Positions 1-11,662 are shown, counted from the first letter of the stretch. The stretch is 64,000 bases of DNA from Aphelenchoides besseyi (GCA_024699855.1 JAMPIQ010000002.1:2666001-2730000); one strand, 5' to 3'. The notes: generated from the letters alone by a model not told the origin. Program-made: numbers and translations.

Positions 1-315
1 GTTCACTATACACATTAGCCAATGCTTTTGATGAATTTATTGTGTACAATAAACAGGATTAGAGTTAACACTACGGTTGGATTAAGAGAATTGACTGTTA
101 AAAGAAGATCGATAATGAGAATCATTGACTTTAGAGAAAGATGTGAATTGAAATTGATATTCTTCCGATCATTTCGACAATGTTCGATTACTCTGAAATC
201 AAAGCATGAGCGTCATTTGGATAGTGTTCTTACTCTTCATCGACGATTTCTTTGCAGTTGGCGACTTTTCCATCGGTGACTCCTTTTGCTGAAATTATCT
301 TTGCTTTTCATCCGA

Positions 316-1387
316 TCAATTCGATACCTGTTGTTGCATCACGCTGAAGTTGAGTGCATTGCTTACCGGATCCTTGGAACGCATTGGACCCAAAACAACT
401 TGTGCTGTGGCCGAATCCTAAGACAAATTTACAATCAAAAGAATCGTGGATAAACGTACATTTTCAGTGACCAATGGCTCGACGGTCTTAGCGGTTTTCT
501 TTGTCGTTTTATCCGATTTCTTCTCAGTCAACTCCACGTGACGTCCGTTAGATTGATTGTGCTGCTCGTTTCTAACTTCTTTCTCGTAATTATGTACACT
601 CGAGTTGTTTCTATCGTTAGTGTTGGTCTCTTTGTTAACACTTCCACTGTTGCTGTTCTACAAGAAATTGAGGATTAGACTAAATAATCGTGTCTGAAAC
701 CTTTTTGGTGGTTGGCGATTTCTCATTTTTACGATTCTTCGCCTCTTCGGCGTGAATGTTGTCCTTAGCGGTGTCAATCAACGGCTTCAACGATTGCAAT
801 TTTTTGATCAGTTCGGGAGTCACACCATTCGGTTCCTACAATGATATTGAATTGAGTTAAAGAAGTGAACTTACTGGTTGTTTTGGTTCTTCGTGTTCTT
901 CAACACGTTTAACCACGATCTCTTCTTCGACCATCTTTGGTTTGGACTTCTTGGATTGGTTCGATTTCTCTCGTTTCAACGGCATACGATCGACAACCTC
1001 TTCGCGTTCGTCTTCCGACTTCTCTTCGTTCAAGTGACTTGCAAAAACTGCCGGACGAACGGTCGTTGCCTTCATTGCTGATTTGGACGGAGCTGGTGGA
1101 AATGAAATCGTGGAGTCGGCGGAGAACTGCGGCGAATAGCGTTGAGTCGATTGATGAACGACTGCTGATGATTTGTAGCTTAAGGTAGCGCCTTTTAAAC
1201 GGGCCACAAATCGACTTCTGGACGCGTTGGGGCGGAGCTGAAAATTGAAATTTACAGTTTGCCAGCGAAGTTGAAAGGTTTCGAATTGTGATGTTTGGAT
1301 CTGACCGGTCGAATATTTGAAACCCGTTGGAGTCAAATTCTCTTGTCCTTTCAGTTTTTGCATCAAACGGCTTCGCCCTTTTCTCAC
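316..1387 (-). CDS. Charged, low-complexity protein of unknown function
   Basis: Minus-strand gene of at least four exons. The first long exon begins MRKGRSRLMQKLKGQ and runs to a Glu/Lys-rich part (VVKRVEEHEEPKQP). Later exons continue with EPNGVTPELIKKLQSLKPL, then an Asn/Ser/Lys-rich stretch, and end in VVLGPMRSKDPVSNAL followed by QQVSN and a stop at 316-318. The last intron (418-459, 42 bp, GTACG...TTAG) joins in phase 0, which supports the model. The protein is basic at the N-terminus and mostly disordered in appearance, with no signal peptide or membrane segment. A possible short intron near 1240-1310 is unresolved. I do not recognise the family; a nuclear or cytoskeletal adaptor is only a guess from composition. 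Confidence 0.55.
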
Positions 1388-3387
1388 ATTTTTAGAATTT
1401 CAATTAAGAAAAGAGAACTGTAAGGAATCATTAGATGTTGTTTATGAAAAGCCGTGTCATGTGATGGGAAGGTCTTTTGAGTGCTTCTTGAGTGCACAAT
1501 AATCCCTGCGAATATAATCCCTGAATCAAGCGAATTCATTTAGTGGCAACCAAAAGTTCTCGATTGTTCTACTCAATGATATCAGATGCATAAACTGATA
1601 ATTCTTTTAAAGTCCTTCGATAGACATTTGTGTTGAGAGTCTTGTAGTCTTAAATTAACACACAATTCCATTTGTTCTGGAGCCTCCGATACTCGAAAGC
1701 ACGAGCTAATGGTTGTTCAGTTTGGCTTCTACCGACTGGTGCACTTTCAATCGTCATCAACGAAGCCCCGAGGTTTGCATTCGAATTACAAGTACAGTTA
1801 TTCTCAATGCACATTGTTTTGTAAAATCGGTTTACACGTCAGCAGCCCCAGAAACCCCGAAAGTTTTCAACCGACCTCTTCGAAGTGGACGCGTTTCACA
1901 GTCGAGGGTTTCGGCAGTGCCGTTGGAGTCATTAGAACGGCTTCGGTCATCACCTAAATTCCCACCAACCAATCGACCGACATTCACGACTGAATCTCTT
2001 TTCCGACAAACTTATTCTGCGTCCTTATCTAAAGGTTGGTTATAGAGAGTTTGTTTGCAATTCGATCGCAAATTCACGTTTCTCGTAACGCGTATTCAAA
2101 AACAAAAACTACGAGGTATCTTTTCGAAATCATTGCAACTCGGCTTACGTCACGTTCTCGAAATACACACGATCGTTTGTCGACAGTGAAAATAATCTTG
2201 AGATCTTCAATAATACGAATGTCAACTGTCGAACGAAGAAACTATACGATTTGTAGTTCGAAAAGATCTGATTGTTTCGTGCAGACCCGAAGTCCAAATA
2301 GACGAACTTTCTTTTTCTCGTCTCCAGAGACCCACCAAAATAACCATCGATTACCGTCAGTGTTCTTGCGAATAGCCAATTCGAATGCCCACTGTTGTTT
2401 TTACGGTCCAACGACAATTTGGCCAATTGATGTTTCAACGAGAAGAACAACTCGAGCATCTCTAAATTGCGAGCATCGTGTTAGTTCTTTCATCTCAATG
2501 CTTCACGGGAATGTTGACCAGTGAAGTCAAAAAAAGAACTTTCTACCAAAACTCGGAAGTACGGAAAACGTCCGAAGACCTTCGAACCAAAAACACAAAA
2601 TACGCGGATCCGCCATCTTAACCCGTTTATTTAAAATTCCAAGATTGCCGTCTATTCTTCTTCCCCGTTCTTCTGTCACCAAAGTTCTCTGCTCGTCCCT
2701 GAAGGCCAAATGACTTCGAAGACGAACCGCGCGGTTGAAACTCTCAGCCACAAGTCCGTTCGTGTTCAAATGGAACTTCCGGGTGTTTTCTAATGTCCGG
2801 GGGGTTCACAAATTCATTTTCAATTCCACCAACCGACGACCAATCTCATCAATTCCACTCCTCGCAACTGACAAGTGTGTAAACCGCCTCCTCCGTCGGG
2901 ATCGAATTACAAAGAACGAGAGTTTATCAATAGAAATGCGCGAGTTTACAATCAAAAATAACTCATGAGAGTGGTTGGATAGGCGAATAGATTAAAGAGC
3001 ACCAAGTTTGTACAACAATATCAATCGTATGACTTTATAACAACTTGAAACAATCGTAACAGTGCTGTCCACGCCAACTAAGACACTCCATACAACGCCA
3101 ACTCTAAAAATAAAACCGAATTACAAGTCCCGTGAACGAGCATATTGAACGAACAGTACGAATTTTTGACTTTTTTTGTTTGAACCTTCGCGGAATTTCC
3201 AATGGCAACCCTACGGACATCACGCGACTCATCCAAAAACATCAAAAAACGTGTGCCGAAAAGGGCGAAAGAGGGAGAAATTCGTCAAATTATGACAAAC
3301 AACAATTTCACATGCCTTCTATTGAAATCGCTTTTCTTTGGGAATCCAAGAGCCACAAAGTCAAAGGACGCCCACTGACTTTTGATG
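1388..3387. other. 2 kb with ambiguous open frames, no gene assigned
   Basis: Several overlapping frames are open on both strands. The most protein-like piece is a plus-strand Ser/Thr/Pro-rich frame near 1830-2035 (contains SAAPETPKVFNRPLRSGRV) that meets a GT at about 2036, but I could not find convincing upstream or downstream exons. A plus-strand frame near 2395-2456 (FGQLMFQREEQLEHL) and a minus-strand frame at 2527-2769 are further candidates. None matches a family I know. Confidence 0.25.
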
Positions 3388-3683
3388 TCAAAAACTTACT
3401 TTTCCTTTATCACAAAACCAATGGCACTCGTGAAGCCAATCGCGACAGAGGGTCTTGTAACAACGCACGATCATTCCATCGGGCTGAAAACAATCGTGAT
3501 TATGAACCTCAAGCACAGCCAAACCCTGTTGGTGTCGTTCGACGGCAACGGGTCGGGAGCTCCGTTGAAACTCGCGTAACCCAACGGCTGAACGATTTGG
3601 AATGCCGAGTTATGCGAATCGGAAGCCAAAACGGCGGACCCAACGACGATGCCAACCGTCAACAGAATTTGAATTTGCGTCAT
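3388..3683 (-). CDS. Small secreted four-cysteine protein
   Basis: Two exons split by a 41-bp intron (3484-3524, GTTTGG...TTTTCAG) joining in phase 0. The product starts with a clear signal peptide (MTQIQILLTVGIVVGSAVLA), continues with a polar spacer, and ends in a compact Cys segment with spacing C-x4-C-x6-C-x3-C that is rich in Trp, His and Asp. The predicted length is about 85 residues. The stop used here (3388-3390) lies inside a GTAAG that could instead be a donor, so a further short exon is possible. Four closely spaced cysteines in a secreted nematode peptide suggest a disulfide-bonded extracellular or antimicrobial-type role, but no named family is recognised. Confidence 0.5.
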
Positions 3684-3961
3684 TTCAACCGCGACACAAA
3701 TGCGATTGAAATCATGCGAACGAATCGGTTGTGTTAATCAATCGGTTGCTGAAATTCAAGCAATAAAATCCTGTGGCTCGAACACGTTCATCCAATATTT
3801 TGATATTCTTCGCGTCAATTTTCGCATATTCGAAGCGACTGCGCAACTGCCGTCTGAAGGAAATCCGATGGTTTTGCGTGAATGTCCGCGCAATGTTTCG
3901 GATCACGTAAAACCGCTGATGACACCCGAGTGGTCAGTTGACGTAGCAAATGAAATGACCA

Positions 3962-4905
3962 TCACGGCAAACAGCGGAAATCTTTTGCAAGCAACCCGAT
4001 GGGCGACGGGAAACGCCAATCAAACGACCTTCGATAAACAAACCCGCGAATCACATCGAGATTCCCGTTGAGGAGCTTCGCAAGTGGTTCTAAGGACTTT
4101 AACACACGAATATGAACGCTCTTGAGTTTTTGTTCGGGTGGCAAAATGACCGTGAGAAATGAAAAGAAACCCTCGACCTTGTGCAACCAAAACAATCGAA
4201 GCGAATTCACGCGCAATTCGAAAGAAATTTGGTAATCCAACAGGTCTTGGAAGCTATTCAGCCGGATGTATGAGTACCATGGAATGCCCGAAAGCAGCTC
4301 GTAAGTTCACGACTCCAATGGAAACATGAACTTCCGGAGCAGTTGATTAGCTCAAATTTTGATTGAAACTCTCGGTGTTCGAAGGAAACTTGAAGTGCAA
4401 TTTCCTTCCTTCGGTGTTCTCGTCATTCCGCTCCAACGACTTGCAACCACAAAGTAAAATCGGTAATTGCCGTGCGATACAAATCATAAGCAAATGAATC
4501 GTGTATGCAGAACAAACAACGCTTTAATTGGTCTCACAATAGATGGAGCCGTTGAAGAGACTTCGTGATTAAAACAACCGCAACTTTTCCGAATCGTTTT
4601 TACGTAAAATGTTGTTTTTGGGCGACGAATCTCCTTCGGCACTCCTTCACGCCATAAAACAGTGAGTTGTCGTAAAATTGAATCGACCGGATTGATTTCA
4701 CCGCTCGAGCGACCATAACCGGGGAAAACAAGCGAAGAGGATCAGTGGTGCTCCTTTGCAAATCCCGTTCCACCTCAATCGAATGAGCGGCCCCCGTTTT
4801 TACGTACTGCAAATGGAACGGCAAGCTAATTGCCGACGTTTTCACGACCACTGAAACGTCGATGGTCAGTTCGTTTGTTGACGAATCAAAAGCTTCTATG
4901 GACAA
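3962..4905 (-). CDS. Orphan multi-exon gene, unknown function
   Basis: Three minus-strand segments read as one protein. The first (4905-4600) starts MSIEAFDSSTNELTIDVSV and includes RAVKSIRSIQFYDNSLFYG. The middle (about 4515-4340) contains IHLLMICIARQLPILLCG and KLHFKFPSNTESF. The last (about 4300-3962) contains LSGIPWYSYIRLNSFQDLL, then a long Leu/Ile-rich stretch (LKSVHIRVLKSLEPLAKLL) and ends KDFRCLP and a stop. The alternating hydrophobic pattern resembles a folded helical or LRR-like domain, as in nematode F-box-type proteins, but no F-box is visible. Exact splice joins, especially the second, are not resolved, so the model could be broken or two genes. Confidence 0.4.
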
Positions 4906-4951
4906 AAATGGTTTTCAGTTTATTTTCCTATTTCCACACTCAAGACCCTTT

Positions 4952-6475
4952 TCAACGGCGTTTCTCCGACGCCGGCGTTCCCGTGGGTTGTTTGCGACGA
5001 TCTTCTGCTTCTTCCAGCGCCTTTTTCAACGCATCGTTTGAACGACTTTCAGCTCGGTCGTAGACGTAAGCAGCATCGTAGCGATATTCGGCATACTGAC
5101 GACGATACTCCAAACTGTCAAGCGATCCATCGACCTGAAAGTTTTGATCAAAAGTTGAATGTTTGTTTTACCGTTTGATAAGCCTCAAAATGATCTTTGC
5201 GTGTAATGCTCTCGCGAATTGGACCTATTGCTTTGGACTACAATGAACGTAATGTGAAACTGAACATCATCACTTACATACGATTGAACGACCGAGTAGT
5301 CGGTGTAGAACGTGTGCACACCTTCGGCGCAGAAGTCACGAAGCGCTTTTTCCAACAAATCAAACATTCGCTCATAAGCCGGACGCTCAGTTGCTTCCAG
5401 TTGATCGATGATCATGTGCAACTCACAGAGACGACGAGAAGCTATTCCTTTGAAGCCGGCACACAACAGCACCGGCTTGGTATGCCAATCAGCTTTTCGA
5501 GCACGAATCAATCCGCTTCTATTGAATGGCACATCTTCCCAAGTCAACTTGTCACGCAAGCAAAGCATCTAAAGCAAGAAATTGATTCTAAAAAGAGGTT
5601 GTTTGATGATCACAGTGTAAAACCACGACATCAAATCGTCTCGACGTTGTGCCAAATTTCCATCCATCACTTCGATCGACGAGAAGTGAGGATGCGGGTT
5701 TGTTCGCACTTTCTGAATTGCCGGTGGCAATTCAGAGTCGTAATATAAGAACGGACTGAAAATGAACATCAATGATGAAGAACACGAATTCATCTGATTA
5801 CCGAGCTTGTGAAAAATCGAGAAGAACAACACGACTGAACATTCGCACAGGATCGAAATCAAGAGGTACACCAAAATGACCGGGTTGAATGTTTTGATGC
5901 ACAACTCCAAACGAGTGAAGTTCACGAACAGCAGCGAACATCTCCATGCCAAAACGCAAAACGGCTTCAGTTGTAAACGGTCCCCACTTTTCCTTTAAAC
6001 AAAAGCTGAGTATTAGCTTCATATGCATAACATACTCTAAGTTGATCGAAAGTTGCGTGCAGTGGACGGAAAGCGAGAACCCGTTTGTCGTTGCCGGGTG
6101 AGTCGAGTGGACGATTCAAACGTTGAATTTGTGTGTGAACTTTGGCTCGATTCGAAAAGACCCAATTCCAAAGACGAAGTTCGTGCAACACATTGGCATC
6201 CGAATCGCACTCGCAACTCAAAACTTTCAAGACCACGGTCGTATACTGAGATCATAAGAAGAGTGTCGTCATTCTCGACTTACCTTGTTTACACCATCAG
6301 AAACCGGTTTCAAACAGGTACAACGATACAAAAAGTGAGTGCCGTTCAATATTCGCTCTTGGACTTCGTATTTTGAACCAAAAACAAAGCCCTTCGGAAC
6401 GGCTTCCTTGAATCCGATCGTACTTTTCATTGGCTGATCTTCCAAATTCACGGTTCGTGTGGTTCCAGTCGTCAT
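4952..6475 (-). CDS. Casein kinase 1-family protein, probable pseudokinase
   Basis: Six or more exons with introns of about 42 bp. The start chosen is MTTGTTRTVNLEDQ (6475); an upstream in-frame Met at 6559 is possible. A CK1/TTBK-like fold is read in order: glycine-loop region after FGSKYEVQERI, a VLKV lysine strand, an HELRLWNWV helix with the Glu, an FGMEMFAAVRELHSFGVVH helix, then HQNIQPGHFG where CK1 kinases have HRDIKPxNF, and LLDFSQAR where DFG is expected. The C-terminus is a Lys/Glu-rich tail ending SEKRR. Nematodes have greatly expanded CK1 families, many of them male-germline genes. Loss of the catalytic Asp (D to N), the following Lys (K to Q) and the DFG Gly argues for a non-catalytic, scaffold-type role. 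Confidence 0.75.
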
Positions 6476-6601
6476 TTCGCCAATCTGCGAGCTGCCGACT
6501 GAATTCAATTGACATCGGAAACATGAAAAATACTCTTGAACCGTTCTTTCGATATGCAAATTTGAATTGAAGTAACTTTTGATTATACGTTTATTAACAA
6601 C

Positions 6602-7195
6602 TTAAACAGCTCGTTTCAAATACTCGGCAAAATCAATACGACCATCGTTATTCGTATCTAAATCATTGAGGACTGCGTCCACGAGTTTTTCCAACTCCTC
6701 ATCGCTCATCACTTCTCGCGGTTTTTCTCCAGGTTCGTCGTGATTGTGCGTGATCGCCTGAAAGTTGAGATAACAACAACTATTCGAGTTCTTCTCACTT
6801 TCATGATTTCCAGACCATCGAGATTACCATTTTGGTTCGTGTCGTGCAGCTAAAGTCACGTCCATTCAAACATCAAACAAACCTCGTAACTCACTTTGAA
6901 GTAATGGAATCTGAAAACCCAAATATTGTTGCATGCAACGTTCAAATCACTCACCTCGCCTTCTGCTGATCCATTTTATCAACGTTTATTTTCCGATCCA
7001 AATGCTGTTTCATGTGCCTGAATAGCGGGGAATCAAGCGAAAGAATCGAAACTCACTCCATGTTTCCGATCTCATCTTTGCTTGCGAATTGATGTTTTGC
7101 TGAAAGGGAATGGTCAACAAAATGAACACGAACGTACCATTAGCCAACTGGGTTACAACGAGAAAGCAAAATCCGGCGGTTAAAATCGACCGCAT
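6602..7195 (-). CDS. Secreted EF-hand protein, MCFD2-like
   Basis: About six small exons. The N-terminus is a signal peptide (MRSILTAGFCFLVVTQLANA), followed by a short linker with a conserved-looking MKQHLDRKINVDKM segment and FHYFKLHDTNQNGNLDGLE. Two canonical 12-residue calcium loops are visible: DTNQNGNLDGLE and DTNNDGRIDFAE. Between them lies an acidic region with HNHDEPGEKP, and the end is YLKRAV. Size (about 135 residues) and arrangement match MCFD2/CGREF1-type proteins. MCFD2 binds LMAN1/ERGIC-53 in the early secretory pathway and helps export glycoproteins from the ER. The start at 7195 gives the signal peptide and is followed by a GTACG donor. Confidence 0.8.
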
Positions 7196-7353
7196 TTCCG
7201 ATGAAGAGAGAAAACGAAAATCAATGGAAAGTGTCTTTCCTGTCGATCGTTTTCCTTTACATTGACACGTCACTCCGCAGCGACATTTCTGATAAGGTTC
7301 CTCTAATTCCTCTCATTCAATTTCGTTGTTTTACGTGTTTTTATTTCCTCAAA

Positions 7354-8600
7354 TCACCAAATTCGTTTCAAATATTCGAAGTGCATCTTTCCTTGCATTT
7401 GCCAGTTGATGGGTTTCGGATCGACGGGAACCACGCGAACTTGCAACATAAAATAACGATTCAGGTCACTCATCATAAGACGACGCATCGGTTTGAAGTG
7501 AAAGAGCATGAATAGAACCGAAAATAGATTGTACAGAGCTAAGCCGACGTATTCGAACTGATAATATTAATTGACGGTTGTGTTTTCACACTTACATTAT
7601 TAGCTGCAGTAAACATTGGTGACGTAAGAGACTGGCCAAGAAAGTAATGAGCGTAGAAGGCAACAACCATTCCAATGAAACTCACGAGAAACATTACTGC
7701 AAATGCCACCTGTAAATACGAATGCAATGATATACAGTTTGTATTTGCGTACGGTAATCGATAGAAGAACTTTAATAACATTTCTCGATTGCTTGATCGT
7801 ATATGAACCACTCAAAGTTTCGGTTTGATAGAAATTCTTACGATGAAGTTTGTGCAATTTGATTGTCTCCTAAGCACACGGTTTTTGTTTTGAACCTCAG
7901 AACTCACCAAAAATCCGTAGAACCAAACTGATCCTCCAAACATGTGAAGGAAAATCAAACTCCCTGGACAACGTTCAATGATGAACGCTTGTTCTAGTCG
8001 ATCTTGAAGTGAAACTGAAGGGTTGAAGACAATGAAACAGACAGCTTTAATCAAACTAAAAAGAGTAACAGGACCAATCTGAAAGTATACAGTTGAGAGT
8101 ATTATTCTTTAAATTTGATGTACAGAGAAGAGTAAAAGTCGTCGTGCAGTTGCTGTGCCTTGAGTTTCGTACGTTGAAAAGGTTTTAACTGCTTCTTTTT
8201 GCTCCAATACCACCAAACCGTATTCGGTTGCAGTAAAGAAGATGCACGAATGAATAATAAACCAAATGAAATAGTAAATGAATACGAAGACTGGATTTCC
8301 GTGAGTAACCGAGTACCAACTCTGTGGTACCGTTTGAATTACAGGATGAAGAAGAGAAACTACGGCTTTGCACATGTGAGCCGTCACCTAAACAAACCGA
8401 TTTGTTGAGTAGTATTAGTCATCACTCACTAAGATAAGACGTAGATTCGGAGAAAAAGTTGGTCGTTTAGAGAAGCGTACAGAAAAATAGACGTTCGCTA
8501 AGAAACAAAGAACCGCAATGGTCATTTCGATGGCCAATTCCACATCGGCAATACACTCGAAATTCAATGCTGTCCATATTGACCACGAAGTATTGATCAT
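7354..8600 (-). CDS. Seven-transmembrane chemoreceptor, Sra/Srab-like
   Basis: Multi-exon gene whose exons encode successive hydrophobic helices: AIEMTIAVLCFLANVYFSV, then RPTFSPNLRLILVS, VVSLLHPVIQTVPQSW, VFIYYFIWFIIHSCIFFTA, a helix beginning LIFLHMFGGSVWFYGFL, VAFAVMFLVSFIGMVVAFYA, and a last helix with EYVGLALYNLFSVLFMLF. The motif FxPNLRLIL after helix 1 and the short cytoplasmic ending MHFEYLKRIW fit the Sra/Srab branch of nematode serpentine receptors, which act in amphid chemosensory neurons. The first Met at 8600 precedes helix 1 by about 20 residues. Subfamily assignment is by motif only. Confidence 0.7.
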
Positions 8601-9739
8601 TATCCTGTCACATTGCTAAAAATCGAAACTTAATGGTGATACTTTAGAAATAAAACTGTTCTAAGAAAAAGGATTAAGTAATCTCTTCATCACCAACAGA
8701 CATAACGTGACTTTTACTTGGTCGACTAAAAATTGTTTGCACGCGACTAAAGACGATGTTAAAAACAAAATTGAACTTACTTTAAACATTGTAACAGATT
8801 ACTCGAATCGAACTCGAAGAGGAAGTATCACAACGCACTTAAGTGTTCAACGTTGTGTTGTTGAATCAAAACTCAACCTAATGTTCAATTAAAGAAGTAG
8901 ACCGAAATGTGTCTGGTGAGGTCAGAAAACGTGACCGAACAAAATAATTACCGCTTGCGAGTTAGCGGTATTGCATGTGCCAATCTGAGGTTTAAAGACT
9001 TTTGTTGAGATGCGAAGGAGTCAAGAACTAGCACCTGAAAGATCGATTAGATGTGGACCCTTTCATTTCGAGAAAACTCCAAGAAGCAAAGAGCAGCTTG
9101 AAACAAAAGGGTATGTTTGTAACTGATATCAACTTCCAATTCCGTTATAGGTCAGTTTGTGATTTAGTTTGCAAATGCAAAGTTGATTGCACTTTCAGTT
9201 TATTTCAGAGTCTTTGCACAATGAACGTGGGCATTCAGCAGGTGAATTCGCTTCATGGTATTCCGATACAACGCCCGTTTGACATTTACAGATGTTCTCA
9301 TTGCACCTGCTGGAATGATTTCCCAGATACGGAAGATGAGTGCTAATGAATAAAAAGATTCCGCGTAATCCGCAGTCGACAACAATCGCAACCAATTTCT
9401 CTTTTGTGTAATTACAACGAACGTAAAAGTCATTCAGTCGACGGACTAATTTGACGGGCTTCTCAGGATTCTTTTGGTGTTCAACGAAGTCCGTCGACGA
9501 AGGTGGAACCTCGGCGTTTCGTTTGCGATTGTGCGTCCGGTTTTCCGTCGACGAAAAAACCGTACGGCAACGATCATCCTCCTCATTACGAGCGAACAGG
9601 TCGACGACGAAAATCGCGAAAAACGTCGAGGATCTTAACGACGCTCATTTTTGTTGTCTGACGATCGAGGACGTGATTTTGTTGTTTTTGAACGATATTC
9701 TCAATTCGAAACTGTTTTCAGTCACCTCGACGACTCGAA
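8601..9739. other. Intergenic region with weak candidate ORFs
   Basis: About 1.1 kb upstream of the chemoreceptor and of collagen A. A plus-strand ORF starting at 9053 (MDPFISRKLQEAKSSLKQK) runs into a good GTATG donor near 9109, with possible 3' exons to about 9346; the frame after splicing is uncertain. On the minus strand a Cys-containing frame (9433-9195) overlaps it. I cannot decide between them and assign neither. Confidence 0.25.
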
Positions 9740-11662
9740 ATGGAAGACGAAAAGCGTGCCGCACAGAAACAACAACAGAGTTTGAAGCCCGTGGCATTCG
9801 CGGCTACGGTTTTCAGTACGGTGGCCATCACATCGTGTTTGATCACGTTTCCATTGATTCTACACTACGTTCAAACCTTAGAGTCGAATGTTCAATTGGA
9901 TTTGGACTTTTGCAAAGTGAGTTCAATCGCACAGACCCTCGGATATTCGATGCTTTTTAGTCTCGAAGTCGTGATATGTGGAAAGAAGCGTTCGAAATTC
10001 GTACGGGAAATAGTCAGGATTCGGCACGGTTGGCGCGATTACTAATCAATCAACAACGTTTACATAAACGCGATACGATCGCCGACTTTTGGAATCGTCG
10101 ACTTCACGACATGCAATTGCGAGACGATCCCGTGGAAAGTGGCTACAATAGTGGATCGACAAAAGCAACTGATTATAGCGGTGGATATGCGGCACCAAGC
10201 ACTCCACCTCAACGTCCAACCGCACCGGTCAATTCGTACGGAGTTCAGGAAACTCGTCCGCAACCTTCAACGCAATCTTATGGTCAAGATCAATTCGTTG
10301 AGACTCCATCGACCGGTTGTTGTTCGTGTATGCGTGGTCGACCGGGACCACCGTAAAAACTGAATACGAAAACAATAAGCTTAATGCTTTCTTTCAGAGG
10401 ATTGCCCGGCAGAGATGGAATTCCAGGTATAAAACGAAACAAACACGATTAATCACTCAGATTTTAGGTTTGGATGGAGAACCGGTAAGTGATTTGGAAC
10501 ATAAGTTCATTCTGTATGTTAACTATCAATTTTAAGGGGCCGTTGGGACCTCCAGGTTAGTTGAAGCCAAAACTTGAAAGTTAGAAAACAATCATACACT
10601 TTAATTTAATGATTAACAGCGACAATGCAACATTGTTTCAGGACCACCAGGTTGCTTCAGATTGGTAGTAAATGCAAATAATCATTTGACTTTTTAGCAC
10701 CACCAGGACCCGATCCGTTGTCCTTGTTCCCACCGCAATGTCCGTGTGAAGCACCACAAGGAGAACCGGGACCTAAAGGCAATTAGTGTTGTAATTATGA
10801 GTAAAACCAACGAATATTCAGGACCTCAAGGAACCGATGGTGTGAATGGACCGCCAGGTAATTGAAATCATTATTTGTGCATCGAATAATCACAATTTAA
10901 GGACCTCCTGGAGATGACGGTTTTTGCTGTTCGTGTCATTTGTAAATCAACTCGAAATTTAGGTGCGCCTGGAGATGCGGGTCCTCGAGGTGAGTGTCTT
11001 TAATCGAATTCTGTTTAAAAGTTGTCGCTATTTTTAGGTCCCAGTGGATTGCCGGGCAGTAACGGATTGCCGGGACGTCAAGTAAGCTTATAACTGGCAG
11101 GGAAACAACTGAGACGTTCAATTTAAGGGTCCACCGGGTGAACCAGGCCAATATCGAACTGAAATTGGACCTCAAGGAAGACAAGGACCAACAGGTTTGT
11201 ATTTCATGATAATCGTACACTTTAACGTGCTTCATTTAGGCCGACCAGGACCGCCCGGACCGATTGGAGGTTTGAAATGGTTTTCAGCTTACTATTCAAA
11301 TCTAATTTAGCAACTGGAAGACCTGGAGCTGATGGGTAGGTCGTAAAGTGTTGATTGCTATATGATTTACTTTTAAGAGCAAGCGGAAAAGTCGGTGTGC
11401 CTGGACCACCGTAAGTTTGTGTGTCTGATCTTCATAAATCGACACATTGCAGTGGATCTCCGGGACCCGTTGGGCAAAATGGAATAGCAGGACAACCGGT
11501 AATTTTCATTCCATCAACTATATTAACATTATTTCTCTTCTAGGGACCAAAAGGAGAAGACGGCAAGATCATTTTTCTTGTCATCTGGAATCAATTTGAT
11601 GTTTAGGTGCGCCGGGAAGTTGTTATCACTGTCCGCCTGCGCGGTTGAGTCCCGGCTATTAA
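9740..11662 (+). CDS. Cuticle collagen A, extremely intron-rich
   Basis: The N-terminus (MEDEKRAAQKQQQSLKPVA) precedes a single membrane anchor, then the standard nematode-collagen start FCKSRSRDMWKEAF. A Gln/Pro/Tyr-rich non-helical part follows, then CCSCMRGRPGPP and Gly-X-Y blocks broken by Cys segments (CPCEAP; CYHCPPARLSPGY at the end). The triple-helical part is cut into about 17 small exons by 38-60 bp introns that mostly interrupt a Gly codon after its first G. One exon (10642-10650) is only 9 nt. Two introns appear to use GC donors (about 10780 and 11565). Introns ending TTTAAG are present. AATAAA lies at 11756-11761. The product is a type II membrane collagen released by proteolysis and built into the extracellular cuticle. 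Confidence 0.9.
10642..10650 (+). other. 9-nt collagen microexon
   Basis: Flanked by TTTCAG upstream and GTTGC downstream. It contributes the last two bases of a Gly codon, Pro-Pro, and the first base of the next codon, so the Gly-X-Y frame stays intact between the exon ending GGACCTCCAG and the one starting CACCACCAGG. Confidence 0.6.

Noticed and set aside
3700..4071. 123-codon plus-strand ORF
   Set aside because: Coding-like at first sight, but the minus-strand frame over the same DNA continues into neighbouring exons with better protein character.
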